DNA of 10,671 nucleotides, from positions 1 through 10,671 of the forward strand of contig JACCSN010000677.1 of the NCBI GenBank assembly GCA_013812985.1, written 5' to 3'. Both the position numbers and the translations under genes were made by a program. The DNA is from Hyphomicrobiales bacterium. Lineage in GTDB: Bacteria > Pseudomonadota > Alphaproteobacteria > Rhizobiales > Afifellaceae. The notes under the pieces are model-generated. The model made no database searches. It was given only the letters and a program-made list of their open reading frames with translations, and was not told the origin of the DNA. Of this stretch, positions 1 to 6,731 are shown piece by piece. Each line of letters starts with the position of its first letter. The stretch's first letter is position 1.

Positions 1-535
1 GCAGAGCGCTCAGCTGGGCAAGGGCCGTGGTCCAGCCGCCATAGGCGATGAGGCCGCGCGGTATGGAAGGGGCGGCGGTCCGCATGTCGCCGATCAGGCC
101 GATGTCGAAGGACATCAGCGCCACGGGCCCGTCGTAGGTCTTCAAGCGTTCGGCCACCGCCCGGGCGAATCCTAAGTCGCGCCCGAAGACATGCTTCAGC
201 TCGATCACGAGCGGCACGTGGCCGTCGGCCATGCGCAAAAGCTCGTCGAGCGTCGGGATGCGCTCGCGCGTGCCGGCCAGACGCAGCGCGCCAAGTTCGG
301 CCGCCGTGCGGTCGCGCACGCATCCGGTGGCGTTTGTCAGCCGGTCGAGCTCGTCGTCATGGAAGACGATCGGGATGCCGTCCGCAGAGATGTGAAGGTC
401 GCACTCGATCGCATAGCGGGCGTCAAGCGCAGCTTCGAAGGCGGCAAGCGAGTTTTCCGGCCGGCCGCGCGCCAGGTCGTGCAGCCCGCGATGGGCGATC
501 GGGCGGGCGGTCAGCCAACGCAAGTGGTCGCGCAT
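1..535 (-). CDS. Glycerophosphodiester phosphodiesterase, C-terminus cut by window edge
   Basis: The enzyme hydrolyses glycerophosphodiesters to sn-glycerol 3-phosphate and an alcohol, in phospholipid breakdown. I translated the minus strand from the ATG at 535 and obtained 178 residues before the sequence runs out. The GDPD signature is complete for this half of a TIM barrel: HRG (residues 15-17), PENS (26-29), E44-x-D46 in ECDLH, and the HDD motif at 59-61. A VIELK strand follows further on. These are the metal-binding and catalytic residues of the family. No signal peptide is visible, so it is probably cytoplasmic. The start lies 12 nt after the RidA stop, and a GGGAG ribosome-binding site overlaps that stop, so the two genes are probably co-translated. 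About a quarter of the protein is missing. The substrate cannot be predicted beyond the family level. Confidence 0.9.
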   Translation of the reverse strand, partial: MRDHLRWLTARPIAHRGLHDLARGRPENSLAAFEAALDARYAIECDLHISADGIPIVFHDDELDRLTNATGCVRDRTAAELGALRLAGTRERIPTLDELLRMADGHVPLVIELKHVFGRDLGFARAVAERLKTYDGPVALMSFDIGLIGDMRTAAPSIPRGLIAYGGWTTALAQLSAL

Positions 536-547
536 CGTAAAACTCCC

Positions 548-1015
548 TCAGTCCACGGCGATGATGGCGTCCACCTCGACGGCGGCGTCGAGCGGCAGGC
601 CGGCCACGCCGACGGCGGCGCGCGCGTGCTTGCCACGCTCGCCGAGCGCTTCGACCAGGAAATCGGAGGCGCCGTTCACGACAAGGTGCTGCTCGGCGAA
701 GCCGGGAGCCGAGGCGACGAAGCCGGTGATCCGCACGACCCGGCGGAGCCGCTCCAAATCGCCGGAGAGCGCCGCTTTGGCTTGCGCCAGCACGTTGACG
801 GCGCAGAGCCTGGCGGCCTCGCGGCCGTCCGCGACCGAGACCTGGTCTCCCAGCCGGCCTCGAACGGCGAGCCCCGCTGCCGCGAATGGGAGCTGGCCGG
901 AGATGTAAAGCAGTCCGTCCTGCCGCACGAACGGAAGATAGTTCGCCGCCGGCGCAGCGGCGGCCGGCAGCGACACGCCCATTCGCGCCAGGCGCCCGTC
1001 GATCGTTTCGTCCAT
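548..1015 (-). CDS. RidA family protein (YjgF/YER057c/UK114), long subgroup
   Basis: This is a 155-residue member of the RidA superfamily. The founding members hydrolyse reactive enamine/imine intermediates made by PLP enzymes. Visible family features are LYISGQLPF (residues 36-44), VVRITGFVAS (93-102), and the C-terminal arginine region around R132 followed by LP-x5-VEVDAI. It is longer than classical RidA (about 128 residues) and resembles the separate subgroup of about 150 residues, whose substrate is not established, so deaminase activity is an inference. The frame is open upstream to 1090. I chose the ATG at 1015 because a strong GGAGGAGG ribosome-binding site (1022-1029) lies 6 nt before it and the family-like sequence begins there. 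It is the first gene of a likely two-gene unit with the phosphodiesterase downstream, and is divergent from the eipB-like gene. Confidence 0.88.
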   Translation of the reverse strand: MDETIDGRLARMGVSLPAAAAPAANYLPFVRQDGLLYISGQLPFAAAGLAVRGRLGDQVSVADGREAARLCAVNVLAQAKAALSGDLERLRRVVRITGFVASAPGFAEQHLVVNGASDFLVEALGERGKHARAAVGVAGLPLDAAVEVDAIIAVD

Positions 1016-1177
1016 GGTCGGCCTCCTCCGAGGATCATAGCCGCGTTTCAGCCCGAGGTCTTGAGAGGAAGCCCGCCAACCGGCCTGCATTTCGTTCCTG
1101 TCAACAGCTTTCGAATATACCGGGGCGATCCCGGAACCGCGCCGCTGTTTCGCCGCACTAGGGAGTTCAAAGCCCTC

Positions 1178-2023
1178 ATGCCTCCCTATGGTCTGAAGCG
1201 CCTTGCCCCGGTTCCCGCCATTCTACTGCTGGCGTGGAGCGCTCCCGCGCAAAGCGCCGCGCCGCTCCGCGATTCCATCGCGCCGCATCGCGCCGTTTAC
1301 GCGATCAGCCTGGCGCGAAGTGACGACGGGTCCGGCGTGTCGACCGCGGAAGGCCGGATGGTCTTTGAGATCACCGGCAGCTCTTGCCAGGGCTACCGCA
1401 TGCGGCAGCGGATGATGGTCAACATCGCCGACGAGGACGGCAATCTTGGCATGCTCGATTTCCGCATCGTCACGTTCGAGTCCGGCGAAGGCGACGTCTA
1501 CAACTTCGACGCGCGCACCAGAATGAACAAGGACGTGGTCGAAGCGGTGGAGGGCGAGGCGCGTCGCACGGAAGGCGGGATCAAGATCAAACTGAAGCAG
1601 CCGGCCGAAAAGACCGTCGAGATCGATGGCGACACCTTGTTCCCGAGCCAGCACATGCGCGCCATTCTCGACGCCGCGGCGGCGGATCGCAATTTCGTCA
1701 CGGCCGAGATCTACGAAGGCGCGGGCGATGGCGAAACAAGCGATGCAGCCTCGGCCGCGATCGGGAAAGAGGTGATGGACGGGCCGGACGACGCGCTAAG
1801 GGCCGGCGTGCGGCACTGGCCGGTCTCAGTCGGCTATTTCGGCCGGGAGAACGAAGACAGGAACAATTTCGGCGAGGAACTGCCCTCCTACCAGATGCGC
1901 TTCACGCTCTACGCGAACGGCGTGACCAACGATCTCGTCATGGATTACGGCAACTATGCCTTGTCCGGGTCGCTGGAGAGCCTCGAGCCGATCGTCGCCG
2001 CGTCGGATTGCCCATCACCCTGA
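1178..2023 (+). CDS. eipB: EipB-like (DUF1849) periplasmic envelope-integrity protein
   Basis: The encoded protein has 281 residues and matches the DUF1849 family, whose studied member is Brucella EipB, a periplasmic beta-spiral protein needed for cell-envelope integrity. The N-terminus is a signal peptide: KR at residues 7-8, a hydrophobic run through about 20, then AQSA near residue 27, where cleavage is likely. Two cysteines remain in the mature part, C70 in SSCQGY and C278 in SDCPSP at the extreme C-terminus. As I recall, Brucella EipB has a disulfide linking cysteines at nearly the same positions. The frame is open upstream to position 191, but that part is antisense to the RidA and phosphodiesterase genes. 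The ATG at 1178 immediately precedes the signal peptide and has a modest AGGGAG at 1160-1165, spaced a little long (12 nt). Its last 70 bases overlap the end of dinB on the other strand. Confidence 0.9.
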   Translation: MPPYGLKRLAPVPAILLLAWSAPAQSAAPLRDSIAPHRAVYAISLARSDDGSGVSTAEGRMVFEITGSSCQGYRMRQRMMVNIADEDGNLGMLDFRIVTFESGEGDVYNFDARTRMNKDVVEAVEGEARRTEGGIKIKLKQPAEKTVEIDGDTLFPSQHMRAILDAAAADRNFVTAEIYEGAGDGETSDAASAAIGKEVMDGPDDALRAGVRHWPVSVGYFGRENEDRNNFGEELPSYQMRFTLYANGVTNDLVMDYGNYALSGSLESLEPIVAASDCPSP

Positions 2024-3354
2024 CGGCCGCTTTTGCGTGGTCTTGCCGCGAAGGTAAGGCCGAGCGTCAGGCCGTCCTCGCCGAAGCGCGCCCGGATGTC
2101 GTCCATCGCCAGTTCCGCTCTGGCGCGCTTGGATGCGTCCGGATCGAGGAAGTCGGCGGTTTCAGGCGGCTTGAGGTCTCCCAAGTCGGCGACGCCTATG
2201 CCGATCAGCCGGAAGCGCGTCCCGTCGAGCTCTCTGTGCAAGAGCTCCCGGCCGATTTTGTGGATCCGGTCGGCCAGATTGGTCGGGTCCTCCAAGCTCG
2301 CGTTGCGTGTGCGCAAATGGAAATCGGCATCCTTCAACTTGAGCACCACGCGACTCCCGGCGAGTTCCTGCTTTTTCAGGCGAGAGGCCACTTTTTCGGA
2401 AAGCGCGCGAAGATGCGGCAGGAGCTCGTCAGCGGCTGCCAGATTGCTGTCGAAAGTGGTTTCGGCGGACACGCTCTTGGCCTGGCGCTCCGGGGTGACC
2501 GAACGGTCGTCTTCGCCTCGGGCCAAGCGCGCCAGGCGAATGCCCAGGGCTCCGTATCGCGCCGCGAGCTTGCGCTCGTCCGCGGCCTGGAGCGCGCCGA
2601 TCGTGCCGAGGCCGTCCTTGGCGAGGCGCGCCTGCATCGCGCGTCCGACGCCCCAGATCAGCGTCACCGGCTGCCCCGCGAGGAATTCCAGCGTCTCGCT
2701 CCGGCCGATCACGGCGAACCCCCTTGGCTTGTCGAGGTCGGATGCGACCTTGGCCAGGAATTTGTTGTGGCTGAGGCCGATGGAGACGCTGATCCCGATC
2801 TCGCGCTCCACGGCGATCTGGAAGCGGGCGAGGACCAGCGCGGGCGGGGCGCCGTGTAGGCGCTCCGTGCCGGAAAGGTCGAGGAACGCCTCGTCGATCG
2901 AGAGCGGCTCGACCGCCGGGGTCAGCGCCTGCATCAGGCTGCGCACCTCATGCGCGACGCGGACATATTTCGTCATGTCCGGCTTGATCACGACGGCCTC
3001 AGGGCAGGCTTTCAGGGCCTTGAACATCGGCATGGCCGAGCGCACGCCGAAGGTGCGGGCGACGTAACAGGCCGTGGCGACGACGCCGCGGCGGCCGCCA
3101 CCCACGATGACCGGCCGATCCGCCAGGCTTGGATCGTCACGTTTCTCCACGGCCGCATAGAAAGCGTCGCAGTCGACGTGGGCGATCGTCAAAGCGGAGA
3201 GCTCGGGGTGCGAGGCGAGCCGCGGGCTGCCGCATTGCGGGCACCGTTCAGGCTTACCGAGCGAGCCGGCGAGACAATCCCGGCAGAGGGTGGTGATGGC
3301 GGTGGGGTCCACATCGCCAATCTGCTGGCGCGCCGCCTCGCAGGCAAGCGTCAC
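1954..3354 (-). CDS. dinB: DNA polymerase IV (Y-family) with N-terminal four-cysteine extension
   Basis: This is the translesion DNA polymerase of the DinB branch, 466 residues from a GTG start. The polymerase begins at [13 protein letters not shown]61 is the first catalytic aspartate and Y66 occupies the steric-gate position. [13 protein letters not shown] and [12 protein letters not shown] (D154, E155) complete the active site. [16 protein letters not shown] follows, then the helix-hairpin-helix region [11 protein letters not shown] and the little-finger domain. About 50 residues precede the polymerase fold and contain C24-x2-C27 and C38-x2-C41, a likely zinc ribbon absent from E. coli DinB (351 residues). 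The GTG overlaps the DUF3572 stop as GTGA, so translation is probably coupled; another in-frame GTG lies 13 codons later. The last 70 bases run antisense into eipB. I saw no GTTC-N7-GTTC LexA box upstream, so SOS control is not supported by the sequence. Confidence 0.95.
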   Translation of the reverse strand: MTLACEAARQQIGDVDPTAITTLCRDCLAGSLGKPERCPQCGSPRLASHPELSALTIAHVDCDAFYAAVEKRDDPSLADRPVIVGGGRRGVVATACYVARTFGVRSAMPMFKALKACPEAVVIKPDMTKYVRVAHEVRSLMQALTPAVEPLSIDEAFLDLSGTERLHGAPPALVLARFQIAVEREIGISVSIGLSHNKFLAKVASDLDKPRGFAVIGRSETLEFLAGQPVTLIWGVGRAMQARLAKDGLGTIGALQAADERKLAARYGALGIRLARLARGEDDRSVTPERQAKSVSAETTFDSNLAAADELLPHLRALSEKVASRLKKQELAGSRVVLKLKDADFHLRTRNASLEDPTNLADRIHKIGRELLHRELDGTRFRLIGIGVADLGDLKPPETADFLDPDASKRARAELAMDDIRARFGEDGLTLGLTFAARPRKSGRQGDGQSDAATIGSRLSSDPDKA

Positions 3355-3647
3355 TCAAGGTTGTGCTGTTCACCTGACAGTAGCGAATGCGCCGCTACTA
3401 TCAGATTGGGCTCGTGGCCCGATTGCGCGGCGAAGGCGAGGAGGTCGGGTTCATGCTGGACGAGGTAGGCCAGAACGCCGGCCAGAAAGCCGGGCTCGGC
3501 GGCGGCGCGTCGGACTTCGGATGGTCGGATGCCGGTCAGCGCCAGGAAACGCTCGATCTGCACAGGGTCGCTGGCGATATAGGCGAGCGCCTCGGCTGCG
3601 ACAGCCTCAGCCTCGTGTACCCCAAATGTTCTCGGCTGGCGGCGCAT
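3351..3647 (-). CDS. DUF3572 family protein
   Basis: A small acidic, probably cytoplasmic protein of 98 residues from the chosen start. The body ([17 protein letters not shown], then [28 protein letters not shown]) matches the DUF3572 family of alphaproteobacteria, whose function is unknown. It looks all-helical, with no cysteine cluster, membrane segment or catalytic signature. Three starts are possible: a GTG at 3713, an ATG at 3680, and the ATG at 3647. I prefer 3647 because an AAGGAAG ribosome-binding site stands 9 nt upstream and homologues are about 90-100 residues, but 3680 cannot be excluded. It is the first gene of a unit with dinB, whose GTG overlaps this gene's TGA by 4 nt, and it is divergent from divK. 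The fixed pairing with dinB suggests linked expression but does not prove a role in DNA damage tolerance. Confidence 0.82.
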   Translation of the reverse strand: MRRQPRTFGVHEAEAVAAEALAYIASDPVQIERFLALTGIRPSEVRRAAAEPGFLAGVLAYLVQHEPDLLAFAAQSGHEPNLIVAAHSLLSGEQHNLE

Positions 3648-3648
3648 C

Positions 3649-3701
3649 GATTCGCGCTTCCTTAATCGGGACCGTGCCATGATGAATATGACAGCGGAAT
3701 C
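3649..3701. promoter_or_regulatory. Two GANTC sites in the divergent divK / DUF3572-dinB intergenic region
   Basis: GATTC at 3649-3653 and GAATC at 3697-3701 both match GANTC, the sequence methylated by the cell-cycle methyltransferase CcrM in alphaproteobacteria. They fall in the roughly 100-bp stretch that must hold the promoters of divK and of the DUF3572-dinB unit. Control by methylation is an inference: GANTC also occurs elsewhere in the window by chance, and no clear -35/-10 pair was found here. Confidence 0.35.
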
Positions 3702-3748
3702 GCCAGGCGTCACGGTGGTCGGCGACGGCCGGAAGGTAATCAGGATCG

Positions 3749-4120
3749 ATGGCTAAGACCGTCATGATCGTTGAGGACAATGACCTCAACATGAAGCTCT
3801 TCAACGATCTACTGCGCGCCAATGGCTACAGCACGCTGCCGATGCGCAACGGCTACGACGCCCTTGACGCACTGAAGGAGCATCGGCCGGACCTCATCAT
3901 CATGGACATTCAGCTGCCCGAAATTTCAGGCCTGGAAGTGACGAGGCGGATCAAGCAGGACGAAGGCTTGCGCGACATCCCGGTCATCGCCGTCACGGCG
4001 TTCGCCATGAAGGGGGACGAAGAGCGCATTCGCCAGGGCGGCTGCGAGGGCTACCTGTCGAAGCCGATCTCGGTCGCGACCTTCCTTGAGACGGTCAAGT
4101 CCTATGTCGGCGAGGCGTGA
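3749..4120 (+). CDS. divK: Single-domain response regulator DivK
   Basis: A CheY-like receiver of 123 residues with no output domain. The acidic pocket (E9, D10), the phospho-acceptor D53 in [14 protein letters not shown]83 in AVTAF, and K105 in LSKP are all present. The very high likeness to DivK ([18 protein letters not shown]) and the position directly before pleD identify it. In Caulobacter, DivK is phosphorylated by DivJ, dephosphorylated by PleC, and acts through DivL and CckA to lower CtrA activity; in Rhizobiales it likewise controls division and polarity. The kinases are not in this window. The ATG at 3749 begins the receiver directly. A GGAAGG lies 12 nt upstream, a rather long spacing. 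Fifteen nucleotides separate it from pleD, so the two are almost certainly one operon. Confidence 0.95.
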   Translation: MAKTVMIVEDNDLNMKLFNDLLRANGYSTLPMRNGYDALDALKEHRPDLIIMDIQLPEISGLEVTRRIKQDEGLRDIPVIAVTAFAMKGDEERIRQGGCEGYLSKPISVATFLETVKSYVGEA

Positions 4121-4135
4121 TCAGGACACGGCCCG

Positions 4136-5503
4136 GTGACTGCTAGGATCCTCATCGTCGACGACATCGAGGCCAATGTCCGGCTTCTCGAAGCGCGGCT
4201 GCAGGCGGAGTATTTCGACGTGCGGACCGCCTTCAGCGGCAAGGCGGCGCTGGATGCGGCGCTCGCCGAGCGCGTCGACCTCGTGCTTCTTGACGTGATG
4301 ATGCCGGACATGTCCGGCTTCGAGGTTTGCGCCGCGCTGAAGGCCGATCCGCGCACCGCGCACGTCCCGGTCGTCATGGTGACGGCGCTGGATGAGGTGC
4401 AGGACCGGGTCAAAGGGCTGGAGAGCGGCGCCGACGATTTTCTGACCAAGCCCGTCTCCGACATTGCTCTGGTGACACGCGTGAAAAGCCTGTTGCGGCT
4501 TAAGATGGTCAGCGACGAGCTCGCGCTTCGGGCGTCGGCCATCCAGTCGGCCGGGTTCAGCTCGTCCAATCTGTTTTCCGAAACGGCCGAGCTCGGCGGG
4601 CGAATCCTGGTGGTCGACGACCGGGAAAATTCGACAAGCCGCCTCCGGCAGGCGCTTGCCCATCGCTTCGACGTGGAGATCACGGCCGATCCGGCCCACG
4701 CGATCGCCGAGGCGGAGAGCCGCGACCTCGATCTCCTCATCATCAGCCTCACGTTGAAAGCCGGCGACGGGCTGAGACTCTGCTCGCAGATCAAGGCCAT
4801 CGACCGCGTCCGCCAGACGCCGGTCCTGCTCATCACCGACGCCGACGAGACGCCGCGCCTGATGCGGGCGCTGGAGATCGGCGTGAACGACTACATTATC
4901 CGCCCGATCGACATGAACGAGCTCCGGGCTCGTGTTCGCACCCAGCTGCGCCGGAAGCTTTACGCCGATCGCCTGCGCGACATGGTCTCAAGCGTGGTCG
5001 AGCTGGCGGTGACAGATCCGCTGACCGGGCTTTACAATCGCCGCTATCTGGACGCGCATCTCAAATCCGCGGTCGCCCGAGCCACGGCGACCGACAAGCC
5101 GGTCTGTGTGCTGCTTTTCGATATCGATCACTTCAAGGGAATCAACGACGGCTACGGTCACGATGCCGGCGACGACGTTCTACGGGATTTCTCCGACAGG
5201 CTTCGCCGCGGCGTCCGCGGCATCGATCTCGTGGCGCGCTATGGCGGCGAGGAATTTGTCCTTGTGATGCCGGAAACCGACGCGGCCTTCGCCGGAACCG
5301 TCGCCGAGCGGCTGCGCTGCGATGTCGAGCAGGTCGCCTTTACGACGCGATCGGGCTTCAGCCTTCCGGTGACGGTGAGCATCGGGCTGGCGGAATGGCA
5401 GGGGCTTGGCGACACTGGCGATGCTCTCATCAGACGCGCCGACCAGGCCCTGTATGCCGCAAAGCGAGCCGGCCGAAATCGGGTGGTCGCCAGCGCCGCG
5501 TGA
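4136..5503 (+). CDS. pleD: Response-regulator diguanylate cyclase PleD
   Basis: This 455-residue protein has the PleD order REC-REC-GGDEF and makes c-di-GMP from two GTP when phosphorylated. The first receiver (1-120) has D9, D10, phospho-acceptor D53 in LLDVMMPDMSG, T83 and K105. The second (about 155-272) keeps D161/D162, but the acceptor position is serine (S204), so it is a pseudo-receiver used for dimerisation, as known for PleD. The cyclase domain starts at DPLTGLYNRRYLD (294-306); FDIDHFKGINDGYGHDAGD carries the metal and nucleotide contacts. The active-site loop is GGEEF at 370-374, and an RxxD inhibitory site (R361, D364) sits five residues before it, predicting product feedback. The start is a GTG, with AGGA (4123-4126) 9 nt upstream and 15 nt after divK. 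Family knowledge places active PleD at the cell pole. Confidence 0.96.
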   Translation: MTARILIVDDIEANVRLLEARLQAEYFDVRTAFSGKAALDAALAERVDLVLLDVMMPDMSGFEVCAALKADPRTAHVPVVMVTALDEVQDRVKGLESGADDFLTKPVSDIALVTRVKSLLRLKMVSDELALRASAIQSAGFSSSNLFSETAELGGRILVVDDRENSTSRLRQALAHRFDVEITADPAHAIAEAESRDLDLLIISLTLKAGDGLRLCSQIKAIDRVRQTPVLLITDADETPRLMRALEIGVNDYIIRPIDMNELRARVRTQLRRKLYADRLRDMVSSVVELAVTDPLTGLYNRRYLDAHLKSAVARATATDKPVCVLLFDIDHFKGINDGYGHDAGDDVLRDFSDRLRRGVRGIDLVARYGGEEFVLVMPETDAAFAGTVAERLRCDVEQVAFTTRSGFSLPVTVSIGLAEWQGLGDTGDALIRRADQALYAAKRAGRNRVVASAA

Positions 5504-5546
5504 ACTGCCCCCGATCCAGGCGGATCCCGCCCAGATGCTTCGAATT

Positions 5547-5562
5547 TTAACCAAATCTGAAC
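5547..5562 (+). promoter_or_regulatory. CtrA-like motif (near match)
   Basis: TTAA at 5547-5550, seven bases, then TGAAC at 5558-5562 differs at one base from the CtrA consensus TTAA-N7-TTAAC. It lies 44 nt beyond the pleD stop, not in front of a known gene, so its role is doubtful. Confidence 0.2.
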
Positions 5563-5700
5563 CAATCAGTGGAAATCCGGTGCGCTTTGCGCTTGAGTGT
5601 CTTTGCGGGGAGGGCAGCGGGCATCGCTGCTCCAAGAAACAGAAAACCCCATGGATATGCTCAGGTCCGCCGCATCTCCTGGGTCCGTGGGGTCGGCCGG

Positions 5701-5750
5701 CCGGACGTGGCGAGTGGCCTCCTCGTACAGCCACGTTCCGGTCGGCCACT
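5701..5750. repeat. Interleaved inverted repeats
   Basis: Positions 5701-5711 (CCGGACGTGGC) pair with 5730-5741 apart from one bulged T. Positions 5713-5719 (AGTGGCC) pair perfectly with 5744-5750. The two pairings interleave, so the RNA could form either hairpin or a pseudoknot. The repeated GTGGCC / GGCCAC units also recall the repeated terminal blocks of some IS21-like elements, but no transposase is present. Confidence 0.45.
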
Positions 5751-5766
5751 GAATTTTGGGCCAACC

Positions 5767-5789
5767 AAGGCGCCATCCGGGGGCGCCTT
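5767..5789 (+). terminator. Hairpin, possible rho-independent terminator after pleD
   Basis: AAGGCGCC (5767-5774) and GGCGCCTT (5782-5789) form a perfect 8-bp stem around a 7-nt loop. The T run is only three long, including the stem's own two, and the hairpin is 264 nt past the pleD stop. It is a strong stem but a weak terminator candidate. It could equally close a small RNA transcribed from the same gap. Confidence 0.35.
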
Positions 5790-5853
5790 TCGCCTATCCA
5801 GAGCTTCGCCCCGTCACCTGCAAGCCTGAACTCTAAGCGGCAGGAGAGGCGCC

Positions 5854-5901
5854 TTCTCAAGGTGCTACGCCCCGGCGTTCTCAAGGTGCTACGCCCTGGC
5901 G
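5854..5901. repeat. Tandem duplication of 24 bp
   Basis: Positions 5854-5877 are repeated immediately at 5878-5901 with a single mismatch (C at 5873, T at 5897). The unit is a multiple of three and begins TTCTCAAGGTGCTACG. Such a fresh tandem copy suggests recent replication slippage or a relic at the edge of inserted DNA. Confidence 0.85.
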
Positions 5902-6159
5902 GTCGAAGGCGAGCGCCCGCCGCTACCTGGCGCGATCTGCGCGCGCGGCGGGCACGACAAGCAAGCGGTCGAAAAAGCGATCGCCCTGATCTTAGTCAGC
6001 ATGCCTGTCTTGTTCTTGGGTCGCCTCGGTGCTCGACTCCAATGATTCGGGTGAAGGTCGCGTCCGTCTCCGCCCGAATTTACAAGGAGGAAACCAGCCC
6101 GCTTCGTCTTCCCCGTTCCTGCGTCGCGTCGAAGCGTGCCGAACGGAAGGATATAACTT

Positions 6160-6369
6160 ATGCGGCCCCTCGTTGCTCCGCCTCCGACAACGCATTGCAG
6201 CCGGTGCGGCGGTGAATTGTTGCTGAAGCAGGTTGAAACGGCAGACTCAAAGTTCGGCAGGCAAATTGAAACATTTGCTTGCGTCAGCTGTGGCAGGGAG
6301 CAAGCTTTCACCGTCAATCCGGATCGCTATGTCGCTCAGTCCGCCTATCGATCGCTGCCCCGGCGATAA
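6160..6369 (+). CDS. Small zinc-ribbon protein of unknown function
   Basis: A 69-residue protein with two CxxC knuckles: C13-x2-C16 followed by GGELLLK, and C41-x2-C44 followed by GREQAFTV. The 24-residue gap between knuckles and the glycine after each one are typical of a zinc ribbon binding one zinc ion. Small single-ribbon proteins of this kind occur widely in Rhizobiales without an assigned role; nucleic-acid binding or protein contact is possible but not shown. The start is well supported: a GGAAGGA ribosome-binding site (6145-6151) sits 8 nt before the ATG. It stands alone on the plus strand, separated from pleD by 656 nt, and its base composition is a little less GC-rich than the neighbouring genes. 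No membrane segment or signal peptide is seen. Confidence 0.7.
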   Translation: MRPLVAPPPTTHCSRCGGELLLKQVETADSKFGRQIETFACVSCGREQAFTVNPDRYVAQSAYRSLPRR

Positions 6370-6629
6370 AGCGGCAATTCGGATGGGGCGTAGGCGCACC
6401 TCGAGCATACTTTCTGCGGCAGCTCCGGCGTGCGGACGACATTTGCCGCGATCCGAAGCGCCTCGCCTTCCGTGAGCCGGTCATAGTCGCCGGCCCGGGT
6501 GACCTTGACGTAAACAGGTTATCGCTGGGCAACAGGGTGAAACGCATCGCTCGGTTCCAAAGCGTCGGCGTGTTGCCCGTCGATCATGGCGGCTACAAAC
6601 AGCTTGGGTAGCCCTCGCCGGCCAATCAT
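6345..6629 (-). pseudogene. Possible interrupted small gene
   Basis: On the minus strand an ATG at 6629 opens a 36-residue frame (beginning MIGRRGLPKLFVAAMIDG) that ends in TAA at 6519-6521. Directly after that stop the same frame stays open for 57 more codons to a TAG at 6345-6347, reading VYVKVTRAGDYDRLTEG, then EALRIAANVV and KVCSRCAYAP. Both parts look protein-like in composition, and the second lacks any start codon. This would fit a gene broken by a nonsense mutation, but chance open frames are common at this GC content and I do not recognise the family. The 3' part overlaps the end of the plus-strand zinc-ribbon gene by 25 nt. The remaining bases between that gene and rpmG (to 6731) show only a short hairpin. 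Confidence 0.25.
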
Positions 6630-6673
6630 CGTGACAGACGAGAATTAATTGGTGGCCCCAATATGGCTCCAGT

Positions 6674-6692
6674 AGCAGCACCCCCTGCTGCT
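6674..6692. repeat. Short perfect hairpin downstream of rpmG
   Basis: AGCAGCA (6674-6680) and TGCTGCT (6686-6692) enclose five C residues. It lies about 40 nt beyond the rpmG stop on the minus strand. There is no T run on either side, so if it limits transcription or protects the rpmG 3' end it is not a standard intrinsic terminator. Confidence 0.4.
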
Positions 6693-6731
6693 CAGCGCCT
6701 CTTGAGGACATGCCGAAAGATTGCAGAACGG

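Larger units (their letters stand above)
5504..6159. other. Long intergenic stretch after pleD with repeats but no supported gene
   Basis: These 656 bases hold no reading frame that combines a start, a ribosome-binding site and protein-like sequence. Several overlapping frames are open because of the high GC content. What can be seen is a CtrA-like motif (5547-5562), interleaved inverted repeats (5701-5750), a terminator-like hairpin (5767-5789) and a 24-bp tandem duplication (5854-5901). There is also a perfect AAGGAGGA at 6084-6091 with no start codon behind it. A frame without a start codon (5830-6045, plus) reads fairly protein-like and ends in a TGA; it could be gene debris or chance. 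The stretch may be a decayed insertion or hold a small RNA; neither is shown. Confidence 0.6.

Noticed and set aside
1076..1104. TTGACA on the minus strand (1099-1104) as a -35 box for the RidA gene
   Set aside because: No acceptable -10 element is found at 16-18 nt spacing.
191..1177. Upstream extension of the eipB frame to a 610-residue protein
   Set aside because: This part is antisense to the RidA and phosphodiesterase genes; a signal peptide begins exactly at the ATG at 1178.
1384..2859. A 491-codon plus-strand frame
   Set aside because: It runs across the eipB 3' end and antisense to dinB; the sequence is low in hydrophobics and shows no domain.
3648..3748. A LexA box (GTTC-N7-GTTC) for the DUF3572-dinB unit
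   Set aside because: No GTTC or GAAC pair with seven-base spacing is present in the intergenic stretch.
5651..5752. A 33-residue frame beginning MDMLRSAASPG ahead of the hairpin, considered as a leader peptide
   Set aside because: It has no ribosome-binding site, no regulatory codon run, and no downstream gene within several hundred bases.
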